This document shows, piece by piece, positions 22,512 through 34,442 of a stretch of 64,000 bases of DNA. A program made the position numbers and the translations under genes. Every line of letters begins with the position of its first letter. Within the stretch, counting starts at the first letter, position 1. The notes beneath the pieces are model-generated. The model ran no database searches. It was not told the DNA's origin and saw nothing but the letters and a program-made list of their open reading frames with translations. Origin of the DNA: Nigrospora sphaerica (lineage: Eukaryota; Ascomycota; Sordariomycetes; Amphisphaeriales; Apiosporaceae); assembly GCA_018287875.1 (NCBI GenBank), contig JAGVVL010000018.1, positions 1,294,501-1,358,500 on the forward strand. Direction: 5' to 3'.

Positions 22512-23860
22512 ATGTCGAACCGCCCGATTGCCCCTGCTGACACCGAAGACCCCGACGAACTGCTTGCCAGTGTTCAAAGCGACGCCGCCGGATGGCTGAT
22601 GTACCTACGCACGCTGCACGGCTATATCTCGTCCCTGGAAGTCTCCTGTCCGAGAAGGACACCGCCCTCGCCTCGGCCCGGACTGCTCTCATAGAGAAAG
22701 AAGGGGTAGTCCGATACCAAGAAGATCGACTGGAGAAGGAACAGAAGGCGCTCATCCAACTGAGTGTTGAGAATGAACGACTCCTCCACTCCGCCCGCCC
22801 TGCCGTACAGACCCCCAACCGAACTGTCTCCCGTCCTGAACCTGCTGCTGAAGCGCAGGAAGATCATGCTCCGCGAACGCCTGCACCTGCTCCTACCTCA
22901 CGTTCGGAGCCCGCTTCCCTCAGTGAGAAGATCCCTGACCCAAAGGAGTTTGATGGAACTCGAAGCGACCTTCGAAGATTCGTCCAACAAGTCCACTCGA
23001 AAATGGTCTCTAACGCCGACCGGTTCCCGTCCGCTGTTTCCCGCCTGAACTATGTCGCCAGCCGCCTGTCCGGAAAAGCCTACGACCTGATCCTGCCCCG
23101 TATCCAGTACGGAATCCCGCAGTTCCTAGACTACACCAATATGCTGTCATACTTAGAAGAAGCCTTTGGAGACCCCGACCGGAAACAGAACGCCGAGAAT
23201 AAGCTGTACAACCTGAAGCAACGCTATCTAGACTTCAGCGTCTTCTTCGCAGAGTTCGAGAGACTCGCGTTAGAGAGCGAAGTTCCCGAAGCTGCCCTGC
23301 CCCCCTACTGTCCCAAGGCGTGTCCCGCGAGATCCAGGACATGCTCCTACATAACCCGGCCCCCACGAGAGAGTATCGTGCGTTTGCTCGTCATCTTCAG
23401 ACTCTCGACAACCGATTCCGCCAGCACCAGCGTCAGGTTAACGGTCATAAAGGAACGACTAAGATTAACAGTACCGCCAGTCCTTACGTACCTCCCTGGA
23501 ACGAATCCCGCCAGCCCGCTGCTAAGACCGACGCCGGTGACCCTATGGATTTGAGTCACCAGCGTAGCCGCCCCCGCTCTCCGTCAGGCCGTAAAGAGAG
23601 AGGAGAGTGCTTCCGTTGTGGCCGGCAAGACCATAAGGTAGCCCAATGCCCTAAACCCGACTTACGCTCCGTTCCGTTCCGTTACGCCCGAGCAACCAGC
23701 CCCGGAATAGCCCGCCCCCGGCTCCTGTTACCGCCACGCCCGCTCTACCATCGCCCCCGCCGATCCAGTCTCCGCAGCCTGTCTCGTACTCCCCTACGCC
23801 TACTAACCGGTTCCAAGCCCTACGGAACGACAGTCCTCACTCGTTAAACGGAGTGAGCCT
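22512..23860 (+). pseudogene. Gypsy-1 Gag region (frameshifted)
   Basis: Gag begins at an ATG 39 bases after the LTR. The frame shifts near 22640, near 23300, near 23690 and again near 23850. The pieces encode a coiled-coil-like N-terminus, a retrotransposon Gag capsid domain (around 22930-23290) and a CCHC zinc knuckle (CFRCGRQDHKVAQC, about 23610-23655), followed by a Pro/Ser-rich linker. Gag packages element RNA into virus-like particles. Three of the shifts look like one missing C in a C run. Gypsy-2 keeps the same frame across the first of these. Confidence 0.85.
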
Positions 23861-23965
23861 GTATTAAGTCGCTTACAGGCTCCCGAGCCCAGCGCCCCGA
23901 CTCCGCTGCCCTTACCGATATCTGCCCGTTCCGTCCACGGCCTATCTATCCGCGAAGAGGAAGAT

Positions 23966-24502
23966 ATGCGTGGAAAACTTATGGTTTTACCTGTCACCCT
24001 GGCCACCGATGACTACACCCTGCCGACTTACGCCCTGACTGATTCTGGAGCCGCTGCGAAAGCGTTCATCGACCGTAGTTGGGCCGAAGCCCATGAGCTG
24101 CCTATGAGACCCCTGAGAAGGTCATTTGAGATCGAAGTGATCGATGGCCGCCCTAGCGAAAGCGGGAAGGTCACTCACTTCGTTGAGTGCTCAATGCGGA
24201 TAAACGACCATTACGAGAAACGACTACGCTTCTTCGTAACCCAGCTAGCTTACTTTCCTGTTGTCCTCGGAATCCCTTGGCTTAAGATGCACGATCCTCG
24301 TATAGGGTTCGCGAGCCACACGTTCATGTTCGACAGCGAGTTCTGTCGCCAAAACTGCAACACACCGGAGAGACCTATGAAGGTCACCGCCCTGCATGAC
24401 GTTCCAGCCCGAGCCCGTCCTGAGAACCTGCCGAACCGCCCCGAGGCCTTATCCCGTTGGGACATTGCCCAGGTTTCCCCCGCGCCTGTCCAGCGTACCT
24501 AA
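23966..24502 (+). pseudogene. Gypsy-1 aspartic protease region
   Basis: A 178-codon open piece with the retropepsin-like active-site motif Asp-Ser-Gly-Ala (from 24041) and a downstream FFVTQLAYFPVVLGIPWL block typical of Ty3/Gypsy proteases. It leaves frame at a C run around 24478. Confidence 0.8.
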
Positions 24503-26013
24503 GAAGAGGATACGCTGCGTTCCCCGTCACCGTCGAAAAGATCGAAGAACGCCTATCAGAGGCCCCCGAACTTACCCTATCTAAACAACTGCCGCCTGAA
24601 CTGAGAGATTTTGAGGACGTCTTCTCGCTTAAAGAAGCGGAGAGGTTACCACCGCATAGAACTCACGACCACGAGATCAAACTGATAGAAGGAAGACGCC
24701 CCCTTCGGCCCCTTATACGCCATGTCCCGCAATGAACTAGCCGCATTAAAAGAGTGGCTGCAAGAGAACCTTCGGAAGGGTTTCGTACGACCGAGCTCGT
24801 CCCCTGCCGCGTCCCCCGTCCTGTTCGTTAAGAAGCCTGGAGGAGGCCTCCGTTTCTGTGTCGACTACCGCGCCCTAAACAACATCACTATTAAGGACCG
24901 TTACCCGCTGCCCCTAGTTAAGGAGACCCTGAATAACCTAAAGGGAATGAAGTATTTCTCTAAGGTCGACATCATTGCGGCATTCAACGAGATCAGGGTT
25001 AAAGAGGGACAAGAATACCTGACCGCATTCCGCACCCGTTTTGGCTTATTCGAGTCATTAGTTATGCCTTTCGGACTAACTGGAGCCCCTGCCACATTTC
25101 AAAGGTTTATTAACGATACCTTACGACACCACCTAGACATCTGCTGCACTGCGTACCTAGACGACATCCTAATTTACAGCCGGACCCGCGAGGAACACGT
25201 CGAACACCTACGGAAGGTGCTTCAAGCATTAAGAGAGGCCGGCTTATTCGCGAAAATGTCGAAGTGCGAATTCTTTAAAACTGAGACCACATTCCTAGGG
25301 ATGATTGTTGGCCGCGATGGCCTACGCATGGACCCCGCTAAGATTGAGACAGTCAAGAACTGGGCCACTCCGTCCTGCTTAACCGACGTACAAGCGTTTA
25401 TCGGCTTTGGGAACTTCTACCGCCGGTTCATTCGGGACTTTTCGAAGATTGTCGCCCCGCTAGTCAACCTCACAAGGAAAGGGGTTGAATTCGCTTGGAC
25501 AGAAGAATGTGAGAATGCATTCGTTGCGCTAAAGAACGCGTTCACATCGGCCCCGATCCTGGCTCCCTTCGACTGGGAGAAAGAAGTGATTTTAGAGACC
25601 GATGCCTCTGACTATGTCTCTGCTGGTGTGCTGTCACAGTACGGAGACGACGGAATTCTACGCCCAGTTGCCTTCTTCTCAAAAAGCACTCTTCGACAGA
25701 GTGTAACTACGAGATTTACGATAAGGAACTTCTAGCCATCATTCGTTGCTTCGAAGAATGGCGTCCTGAACTGGAAGGCGCGTTGTCGCCGATTAAGGTC
25801 ATCACCGACCACCGGAACCTGGAATACTTCACAACGACAAAGTTGCTAAACCGCCGACAAGCAAGATGGTCTGAATTCTTATCTCGATTTAACTTTAAGA
25901 TCGTGTACCGACCCGGGAAGCAAGGAATAAAACCCGACGCCCTGACCAGGAGGTCAGAGGACCTACCTAAAGAGGGGATGAACGACTGCTACACCAAAGT
26001 AGAGTCGTCCTAA
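24500..26013 (+). pseudogene. Gypsy-1 reverse transcriptase and RNase H
   Basis: The RT core is open from 24722 to 25735. It holds the [21 protein letters not shown] and [14 protein letters not shown] motifs and the catalytic YLDD at 25153-25164. The RNase H start ([18 protein letters not shown]) follows. The rest of RNase H ([10 protein letters not shown]) is in another frame (25783-26013) after a shift in an A run near 25681. An upstream shift lies in a C run near 24700. Gypsy-2 has one more base in both runs. The enzyme copies element RNA into DNA. Confidence 0.9.
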
Positions 26014-26216
26014 AGAAAGAGAACTTCGAACCGCAAAGGAAATCAGTCCGCTTCGAGGAAATCCCGACCCGAGCCAACGCCGTAACTAGATCGCAATCCG
26101 CTCCTAGCCGTCCCCTAGAACTAAGCGCCGTCGACCTAGACCCCCAGCCTGTTATTATACCATCTCTACGACAAGAACGCCACGCCCCATTACTGCCGCC
26201 AGCTATTCAGAACCTC

Positions 26217-27698
26217 ATGACCCGAGGATACGAGTCGGACGAGACCGTTCACTCCATCTTAAAGGCACTGCGCACCGGAAACCCCCGCCACCCCTTAATC
26301 TCCCTTGCCGAGTGCGAGGAACGAGCTGGTATGCTATACTACCGCGACCGCCTTTATGTCCCTGACTTACCCGAACTCCGCGCTGAACTGACTCGCTCGT
26401 ACCACGACACTGCCGTGGCTGGACACCTAAAGAGAGCCCGCACGTACGAGACCCTGTCCCGAGACTACTACTGGCCGCGGATGTACGCCTTCGTGGAGCA
26501 ATGGACTAACAACTGTCACACCTGCCGCCGGACCACTTCTTCCCGCGAAGCTAAGCAAGGGGTGCTCCGCCCGCTGCCCGTACCCGAACGAGCATGGCAG
26601 GACATTTCGATGGACTTCGTCGTACACCTACCGAAGAGTGACGGCTACGACGCTATCTTAGTCGTGGTCTGCCGCTTAACGAAGATGAAACACTTCATCG
26701 CCTGCCGAGACACCTGTGGCGCCGACGAGGTCGCGCGCCTATACCTGAATAACGTCTGGAAACTACACGGCCTACCGAGAACCGTAATCTCCGACCGAGG
26801 TCCCCAATTTGTGGGACGATTCTGGGGACACCTAACCCACCGACTAGGTATTCAAAGCCTGCTGTCGACTGCCTTTCACCCCGAGACCGATGGCCAGACC
26901 GAACGAGCGAACTCGTTCCTAGAACAGTACCTCCGCGCCCAAGTGTCGTACTTACAAGACGATTGGAGCCGCTGGCTCCCCTTAGCTGAATTCGCGTTAA
27001 ACAATGCCCTGAATGAGAGCATTAAGACCACACCGTTCTTCGCGAACTACGGATTCCACCCGAGAATCGGGTTTGAACCACTGGACCCCGACCGTACCCC
27101 TGCAGCCCTAGACGCTGAGCGCGTCGCCCAGAAGATTCAGGAAGTCCACGAGATGTTAAAGTCGGAGATCTGTTTAGCGCAAGCCCGCCACGAGGAATAC
27201 GCCAACCGTAAAAGACGCCCCGCCCGCCGATACCAAGTAGGCCAGAAAGTCTGGCTTGACGCCCGAAATATACGGACGAAACGCCCTCAGAAGAAACTCG
27301 ACTGGAAGCAACTCGGACCCTTCACCATTACGAAGGTCGTGAGCCCGTACGCTTATCAATTAAACCTGCCCCCGTCTATGAGAAACCACCCGGTATTCCA
27401 TGTTAGCCTACTCCGTCCTGATCCTGACGATCCTGCCCCCGGTCAAGTACAACCACCGCCCCCGCCTATAGAGGTCGACGGCGTCGAAGAGTTCGAAGTC
27501 GAAGACATCCTGGATTCCCGTCTGGACAACCGAGGCGGAGGCCGAGGCTCCCGTTTAAAATACACCGTGAAGTGGGCTGGATACGACCAACTAACCGAGG
27601 AGCCTGCGGAATACGTCGCTAACGCCAGCGAGGTAGTGGCAAACTTCCACCGGAGATACCCAGAGAAACCGAGACCTATTAACCTACGGAAGGCTTAG
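26217..27698 (+). CDS. Gypsy-1 integrase with C-terminal chromodomain
   Basis: An intact 493-codon frame. The order is an HHCC zinc-binding domain (ending in NCHTCRR), an RNase H-fold integrase core with the three acidic DDE positions (in [16 protein letters not shown] and the Glu after SFLEQ), a GPF/GPY-type module ([13 protein letters not shown]...) and a chromodomain at about 27485-27670 ([10 protein letters not shown] ... [11 protein letters not shown]). Integrase inserts the cDNA. In chromoviruses the chromodomain is thought to steer insertion to heterochromatin. The ATG is the first in the frame, but in life the domain would be part of a Pol polyprotein. Confidence 0.92.
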   Translation: MTRGYESDETVHSILKALRTGNPRHPLISLAECEERAGMLYYRDRLYVPDLPELRAELTRSYHDTAVAGHLKRARTYETLSRDYYWPRMYAFVEQWTNNCHTCRRTTSSREAKQGVLRPLPVPERAWQDISMDFVVHLPKSDGYDAILVVVCRLTKMKHFIACRDTCGADEVARLYLNNVWKLHGLPRTVISDRGPQFVGRFWGHLTHRLGIQSLLSTAFHPETDGQTERANSFLEQYLRAQVSYLQDDWSRWLPLAEFALNNALNESIKTTPFFANYGFHPRIGFEPLDPDRTPAALDAERVAQKIQEVHEMLKSEICLAQARHEEYANRKRRPARRYQVGQKVWLDARNIRTKRPQKKLDWKQLGPFTITKVVSPYAYQLNLPPSMRNHPVFHVSLLRPDPDDPAPGQVQPPPPPIEVDGVEEFEVEDILDSRLDNRGGGRGSRLKYTVKWAGYDQLTEEPAEYVANASEVVANFHRRYPEKPRPINLRKA

Positions 27699-27751
27699 CC
27701 GTCCGCCCTTCAGAACCGCGTCGATGGAACTCCGCCTTAAGGAGGGAGTAC

Positions 27752-28040
27752 TGTCACGGGGTGGACCGTGACAGGCCCTACCGGCACAGGGAAGCCCCTG
27801 AGACATCCTAAACTAGCTACGGATTAGTCGTCCCGCGATGGAGTTCTGTCAAGACCGCTCGGTACGGACCTCCGTTGGGGATTTAGATAAGAAGTCTGCG
27901 ACCGAGAAGACTTTAGTTGTAGCTCTTCAAGCTACGTCCTGTCTGCTAGCCTGACCTGTACCGAACAGAATAGGAACCTGGACCTGTAGCATAGAACCTG
28001 AATCGACTCCATTGCCTGCCTGCCTGCCCGCGCCTTGACA
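27752..28040 (+). repeat. Gypsy-1 3' LTR
   Basis: 289 bases, identical by eye to 22185-22473, preceded by a polypurine tract. Confidence 0.95.
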
Positions 28041-28203
28041 GCAAGCAAGCAAGCAAGCAACTTAGAGATCTCACTCTCTACCCCCCTCAAGAGAAGTTCC
28101 TACTCTTTCGTGTTCCTTTATCCTTAAGGAACGGCCTCCGAGATTGAAAGAGCCCTTATAAAGGGGTTGCTTCCTCTTTTCAATCAAACCACTACTTCTA
28201 ACA

Positions 28204-31090
28204 CCTCCTCAATTCTTTGTTATCTTTCGACGCTCTCCTTTACTAACTCGAGCAATCTAAGACTAGCGGCTGAGACTTCACTTATTAGGTCCAGCAGGCT
28301 AATCGCGACGTTCTTATCGCCGACAGTTCGCTGCAGTCGTTCCTTTTAGCGCTTGACATCTTAATTAGTGGTCTGCGTAGATAGTCTTATCTCTGGCCCT
28401 ATCGACTAGCTGGGCTTAGCGTCCTTTATAACGTATAAACCATCGTTCTTACGTATACGTTTCTCGGCAGCGTTCACAGCTATCTCTATATACGAGTCCT
28501 GGATCTCTTCGACTGTCGCGACTCGGGTAATCGGTTCCTACTTGGCTTGTACGACCCGGAACCCATCGTTGTTATAGCCAGTGACTTCGTACTGGAAATC
28601 TTGCCTAGGTGCGGTAGCGACTGTGAGGTTGTTGTAGAGTTCGATGGTGGTGATAGAGGAGGTCTTTATGCCTTAATTAACAATGCGCCTATACTGCTAG
28701 CTCTCTTCGGCTTTATATATGGCGACGTCCTTTTAGGTGATCTAGCTGGGCGTCGTGAGGAATAGTATATTCCTGGCAATCGTCTGTTATCTATACGTCC
28801 CCCTCCAATTAACGAAAATATCCTTTAGCAACTCCCAGAGGCAAGGGATTCTTTGGTGTCTTATCTAATCGTTTAGGTCTTCTTAAAACTATTCGCCTAG
28901 TTCCAAATAGGTGCTAATCTGCTATTGCTTGCAGTCTGGTATAAAGTAAACCACCTTCTCCTATTCTAGGTAAGCCTTATAAGGTATGCGGGCTCTTATA
29001 GTTAGGCTTGCCGCAAATATAGCAGCTGTCGAAATTATGGAACTGGATAAACTCTAGTCGGCTCTTAAGGATGATTCTGTTGAACGAGCCTCGTCCCCCT
29101 CGACCTCCTTAGCCGAAGCGCGAGTAACCTGAGGGTCCCATAGCGTTGATTTAAGGTGGATCACGTTGATTATCGCGTGCTCCCAGTGCCGTCATCATTT
29201 GGATCCTTATGTTTTCTATCATCGCTCGGATTTCATCTATTAGGTCTGGCTAGGCCGACTGCTGCTGCTAAGGCTAGTAAGGCTAGTACGGATTAACTGG
29301 CGGAGGTTGCTAAGCCTGAACTGGCGGTTTCAGTTATCTCGCGGTACGCGCAGTTCTCTAATTGTGTATCGTTTGCTTTTCTGTATGGATCCTGGCGCTC
29401 TTAGGGTTTAGTCCATTAGCAAAGGTGATCTCCTTAATTATCTACTTTAGTATGTGATTGCAGGTCTCTTAGTAGTCGGCTCCAGGATTCCATTTATACA
29501 ACTTATATTGGATAAACAGGTGGAATCTCTTAATTAGACCTTTCTTCGTCGCCTTAGCATGCGATCTAGTGGATCCGGCTATATTCTTAAGTTCTTATGC
29601 GAGGCACTGGTGCTCTTAAATATAGCTGTGGATCTTTTTATAGTTGCTTAGCTTTGGTCTTGACTTAAGGTTATTTAGCTTCTATATAACTAGAATCTAC
29701 TATAAGAGGTCCCCTATCTTGAACTCCGAGATTATGTTGTCCTTTATCTCACTTTAAGTCTTGCTTTTATCGAGACAAATCTTAACATTAAATAGAGTTT
29801 GCTGACCCTCGTAATAGGCCAATACTTTGTCTATTAAGTCTTGATTAGAGAATCTGTACCTTTGTATATACAGGTTGAACATCTTAAGGAAGCTCAACAC
29901 GTTATTCCTATCAAAACGTAAGTGAGGATATCTACTAAGGTCCGGAGGGGGTCGTGATATTGCCTATACCTAAGGAAGAACCTCCGTTAAATGCGCATAT
30001 CCTTAATTAGGATGAGGAGAAGCAGGACCTGGCATGTCTTGCGTTCCTTTTCCTATCTCAGTTGCCATTGCACTAGATTGGTTAGAGTCTGCCTGTCGCC
30101 GTTGCTAGTGGACTTCGTTGCTCTATATCTCTTTAGGGGTATTATTAATTGAAAAGCTTTTTAGGGTAAAGTTTTAATTAGAGTTGTTAGACGCAATTGT
30201 AAGGCTTAAATTATGCTTAGTGGTCTTTTTTTGATGTCCTTTCCTATCGTGACGATTATAAATAGTTACTCAACTATAAGGTCATAGCCATCTTAGCCGG
30301 CGACTCTGGTAACTTCGTCTTCTGTTCCCCGCACTCCGTTGATTAAAGTATTGCGCTATTAGACCTTCCCACTTAGGATAGTCCGCTGTTATTAGCCTTA
30401 TTTTTATGGCTATTTAGAAGACCTATATAAGGAATTCTAAAGTGGACACTAATTTATCTAGACTCCAGGACACTATTCGTAGTACTATAATTAGTAGTAT
30501 CCATATCTTATCTTACAAGTTATATAGTGTATTACTAGCTTTAACGCGCCGCTTAATATGACTTGAATTGTTAACATCGCATTGATTATATATATAACTT
30601 TTACACTTTACCTTAATATTAGGCCTCTGTGTTTTTCTTAATTGGCGCGTTCTACGCTGATTAATAATTTCCACTATTATGTGAGGTCTTGTCGGTAATT
30701 AAAAGAGGAGTAATACTTCCCAAAAGTCCGGTCTGTTAGGGTATTCAATCTTCCCTTAACAACAGATCCGCAACTCAGTATCTTTAACACGTCTTTAATA
30801 CTTTATCATCTCTCTCTCTCTTCTAACTATTAATTAGGAGGTTCACAGTTCGAGCTTGTGGGGGGGAGCTATAGAACAGACAAACATTAGGTGTAGTGCC
30901 TAGTGGAAAGACGCGGTCGTGAGATCGATTCCTGATAATATAATAGACATGCCCTCGATTTAGGACGTGCAAGTCCTTAATTGAGGGTATATCTATCACC
31001 CAAGTAAAAGTGAGGTCCAACTGGGACAATAACTGGGACAAAACGGTTACGAGTGATGGTCTTAAAAGATAAAAAGAAGTGAACATGTCT
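28204..31090 (-). pseudogene. AT-rich interior of the old LTR element with gag remnant
   Basis: Heavily mutated. On the minus strand a zinc-knuckle trace is visible at about 28984-29025 (CYICGKPNYKSPH pattern, where Tyr replaces the expected His and the last Cys is lost). A capsid-like stretch lies near 29480-29560. No RT or integrase motifs were found. Stops are frequent in all frames. Confidence 0.5.
30885..30937 (+). other. tRNA-like fragment with A- and B-box resemblance
   Basis: A segment containing GTGCCTAGTGG (A-box-like), followed 16 bases later by GAGATCGATTCC (B-box-like; best match is 9 of 11 positions). The anticodon arm is missing, so this is not a tRNA gene. It may be a SINE head or chance. 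Confidence 0.25.
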
Positions 31091-31787
31091 TGTTGTTGTT
31101 TTATCTCTACGGTGGAAGCTGGACGGCTACTTATAGGTGCAAGTCCTTGATCAGACCCCTAGCATTGGGTACTTACGTACCCTAGCCCCGTCTCAGTATA
31201 TAGCTGCCTTTTTGTTGCAGGTATAGGACTTATCCTATACCGTTCTCTGTCACTACGGACTAAGCTATGCACTTAACGAGAAGCTAGTCCTTTAACCGAG
31301 CCTATCCTAAAGCTTGGGCCAGCCTACCCTAGAGCACGGGCCAGCTTACCCGCAAGCATGGCCCGCTTTACCCACAAGCGTGGCGTTCGCCACGCGGAAG
31401 CTTCTGCAAGGTTCCACAAGTTTCCACAAGTTTCTACGTGGCTCCCTGAAGCTCCCACGAGCCCCCAAGAGGCTCCACAAACCTCTATAAGGTTCCATAT
31501 GCTTCTAAGCCACGTAATCACTTACGCAATCACTTACGCGTTCTCTTCCTTGTATTACTAAGAGGATAAGGGTTTAACGGGTATAAGTAAAGGCTGAATC
31601 TCCTTTCTTCGTGTAACTAGTCTGTCCCGAAGCAAGTAAAAAAGCAAGCACACGAAATACACTCTTGTTCCTCTTGAAGAGAAGTTCCTTATCCTTCCGT
31701 GTTTCTTTATAGAAACGACCTCCGAGATCGAAAGAGCCCTTATAAAGGGGTTGCTTCCTCTTTTCGATCGAACCACCACTTCCAACA
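31091..31787. repeat. Right LTR of the old element
   Basis: About 697 bases, ending CCAACA; the start at a TGTTG is inferred. It is less AT-shifted than the left copy, so it is the better template for the family. Confidence 0.6.
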
Positions 31788-31836
31788 CTTTTTATTCCTT
31801 AACCTTAGGAATTAAAGAGGTTATATTCGATACAAG

Positions 31837-32031
31837 TGTGACGGGTCAAGACCCGATGAAGAAGCTCGGGCCGCGGAGTGGCCCGAGCGCGCGAAGTCCA
31901 AACACGGCTTGGACCCTACTTACCGGACATTCGTGAGGGAATCCGAAGTATGTAGCCTCTTCTCTCCTTATCTAGAAAATAGATTGCAATTCGGCTTCCT
32001 TCGTTAGTGCTACGGAGCGTAGCCCCTCACA
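31837..32031. mobile_element. Solo LTR (195 bp) with intact target duplication
   Basis: Starts TGTGACGGG, ends CCCTCACA, and is flanked on both sides by ACAAG (31832-31836 and 32032-32036). There is no internal region nearby, so it arose by recombination between LTRs. Orientation is unknown. Confidence 0.85.
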
Positions 32032-32189
32032 ACAAGGCATCTTTTGGTTTCTTTTAACCAAATTAGGGCTTATTTCGGCTATTTTCACGCCGGAAAACAA
32101 TATGGCCGATATTATTAAGTTGGTATCGGCATGTTTAATGCCAAAGTCCCACCAACTATCCGGTTCTTCAAACTGGAACACGTGGAAGT

Positions 32190-32489
32190 TGTGAGAGGCT
32201 GAGCCTTCAAGCACTATCGAAGGGGCCAAATGCTGTTTATTTTCTAGATGGGAAAGAGAGAAGAGAACCGTCTTCAGGAGGCCGGGCGCAGCGTCTCGTT
32301 AAATCTTGCGAGACTGGACCGGAACGTTCGGATCGGAACGTTCGGATCGCTGCTCAGCTCCCCTCCTAGGTCTTGACCACTAGCCTGGCGTTCGAATGGA
32401 GAGACCTACTCGGAGCCTCATATGAGGGGTTCGTGAGACGCTCAGGCCAGGTGCGCCTGAGCCTATCTTCCAGGTCCCAACCTGTAACA
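32190..32489 (-). repeat. Gypsy-3 3' LTR (two 14-bp repeat units)
   Basis: TG...CA ends on the + strand (TGTGAGAG to TGTAACA). Contains two copies of a unit around CGGAACGTTCGGAT. Confidence 0.93.
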
Positions 32490-32591
32490 TCACCCTCCTT
32501 CTCCCCTCCCCTTTTTCTTTTTGTAACCCCCTATACGTCTCCTCTTATACGTCTCCTTCCGTACGTCTCCTCTTCCTAACCCTTCAGTTCC

Positions 32592-32942
32592 CTACTTATG
32601 CTCTTTCCGGCCTTCGGCTAGCCTAGTTCTTCTTTGGCTAGCGGGTTTTTCGCCATCGAAATCCGTCGCTGGTCCGTATTTTGCTTCGAATTCGTTTAGC
32701 GCTTGAGTATCTTTCAAGTTCTCTAGAGGCTCCCAAGTTGGTTCCGCGTAGCCTCTCCATTTAACTAGGACTTGTCGGTATAAGCTCCTTCCGCGTCTCT
32801 TCGTACGGGCTCTTGTAATACTCTCGACTTCCCACTCGTTGTTATCTGGGTTGCTGTTATCCGTAAAAGCTGGTGGCGGTTGATAGTCCGTTGTCTTCTG
32901 GGAAGGTAAAGGATCCTCGTACGCAGGTCTTATAAGGTCCAC
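32592..32942 (-). pseudogene. Gypsy-3 chromodomain
   Basis: A 116-codon open piece with EWEVESITRART ... LYRQVLVKWRGYAEPTWEPLENL, a chromodomain with its aromatic cage residues. It is the C-terminus of the Gypsy-3 integrase, cut from the rest by stops. Confidence 0.9.
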
Positions 32943-33099
32943 ATGGAACCTTGGCTATACTCCTTATGGGACGTCCAGTTCGTAAACGTGAGAGCTGATA
33001 ACCTTCGTAACGGTGTATTTTGCGTGTAGCCAGGCTAGCTTTTTCGATGGGACGTCTAGGTTAAAGTTCTTAAGGAAAAGCCAAACCTTATCCCCTACT

Positions 33100-34151
33100 C
33101 GGTATTCGCGTGCGGCGGTCCTTTTTCGGTTCGCGAGGTCCTCCTAGGCTTGTTAAGCGGCTATCATAGCGGCTTGGGCGAAATCTCCAGCGTCCTTTAG
33201 TCTCTGGACGAAGTGTTCGGCTCTTATACGTGGATCCCTCGAGCTTTATGGCGATCTCTCGATAACTTGAATTGGTTCGACGTGGTATCCGTGTAGGAGA
33301 AAGAACGGACTGACCCCAATAGCTCTCGAGTCTCTATTGTTAATCGCTAGCTGAGCTCTTAAGAGTAGCTTAGCCCAGTCGTGCTGGGTTAGAGCTGTAT
33401 AGGAGTGTAAGTACACGAGAACCTCCTGATTAGCTCGTTCAGTTGCTCCGTCAGTCTCAGGGTGGAAGGCGGTGCTTAGCCTCTGATCCATTGATGTTAG
33501 CTGGCAAAGTCGCGTCCAGAATCGGCCAGTCCAGTTAGAGCCCCTATCATTAGTGATAGCTCTTGGGAATCCGTGGAACCGCTAGAAGGCTCTCACGAAG
33601 GTCTCGGCGCAGGCTTCCGCTTCCATCGTTGTCATGGCCTCTAAGGTTACCTCTTTAGATAGCCTGTCGGTGATCACCATTAGGAAGCTCGGGTCGGTTT
33701 CGCACGTAGTTGGTAAATCCGTTATGAAGTCGATCGAGATCTCTGCGTGGAACCTATCCGGGACAGGTAGCGGCTTTAAAAGCCCTTGCTTTGCGTCTCT
33801 CCAGACTCTCTTTTTGCTGCAGGTGTCGCAGTTCCTTAGGAATTGACGAACTGCTAGTGTAAGGCCAGGTTAAAAGAAGCTTCGGTTTAGGATACTAATT
33901 ATTCCGTCCCTTCCTGGGTGTCCTGAAGCGTGCGAGTCGTGGGCGTTCTAGATTAAGGCCGTCCTGAGGGGCTCGTACGCCGGTATCCAGATTCTATTGC
34001 AAAACCTAACTCTTCCTTCCGGGTCTAGCTTACACTCCGATATCGATACGACGCCTTTTAGGCTAGGAGTAAAGGACTGCTGCTTCGTACGGAGGTCTGC
34101 CATTATAGTTCGGTAATCGGGATCCTTCTCGATGGCTTGGTTCCAGAGCAT
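33100..34151 (-). pseudogene. Gypsy-3 integrase
   Basis: Minus-strand fragments include [20 protein letters not shown] and AQLAINNRDSRAIGVSPFFLLHGYH at 33246-33491 (integrase core) and an upstream linker at 33948-34151. Interrupted by stops. Confidence 0.85.
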
Positions 34152-34442
34152 CTAAAGGTCTTCATAGGCGAAGCACTCGTCTCCTGATGGGAATTGCTGG
34201 CTATCGATATTTAGGACTCCAACACCGAGGTCCTCACTCTCCTCCTCCTCCGCTAGTTGCTTCTCGCGAGGATCTCCCTCGTCCTTAAGGAGCTGTTGGT
34301 AACGGCCTTTCGTCCTCTTGTCGTCGTACCCATCTGGTTCGTCTTACTCTCTTCTAGACAGCGCATCGGGCCTGTCTGCTAGCCTCCCCGGTCGGTAATG
34401 GAGCTTATAAGAGTACCTCTCGAGCTTGACTGCCCAGCGAGC

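Larger units (their letters stand above)
22185..28040 (+). mobile_element. Gypsy-1: complete chromodomain Ty3/Gypsy retrotransposon
   Basis: A 5856-bp element with 289-bp LTRs that I read as identical, flanked by the 5-bp target duplication GCAAG (22180-22184 and 28041-28045). LTRs start TGTCAC and end TTGACA. A purine-rich tract (AAGGAGGGAGTAC) precedes the 3' LTR. The internal order is Gag with zinc knuckle, aspartic protease, reverse transcriptase, RNase H, integrase and chromodomain, which is the Ty3/Gypsy chromovirus order. There is little sign of RIP. Its coding frame is broken by several one-base shifts, most of them in homopolymers. It sits inside the LTR of an older element. Confidence 0.95.
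21680..28203. repeat. Left LTR of the old element (split by Gypsy-1)
   Basis: About 663 bases of LTR when the Gypsy-1 insertion and one target-site copy are set aside. It includes a run of degenerate units around TTCCACGAG at 21945-22065. It is more AT-rich than the right copy, especially before 21780, as expected from stronger RIP. Confidence 0.6.
21680..31787 (-). mobile_element. Old LTR retroelement with decayed gag, split by a younger Gypsy insertion
   Basis: Two long direct repeats frame an AT-rich interior (28204-31090). The left repeat begins about 21680, is interrupted at 22184 by Gypsy-1, resumes at 28046 and ends at 28203. The right repeat is about 31091-31787. They align over hundreds of bases, for example around the GCTAGTCCTTTAACCGAG block near 21841 and 31287, the CTTACGCGT block and the GAGAAGTTCC block, and both end in AACA. 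The only recognisable protein trace is a minus-strand Gag-like zinc knuckle. The interior is too short (2.9 kb) for a full pol, so this is probably a gag-only or internally deleted element. The outer left boundary is approximate. Confidence 0.65.
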
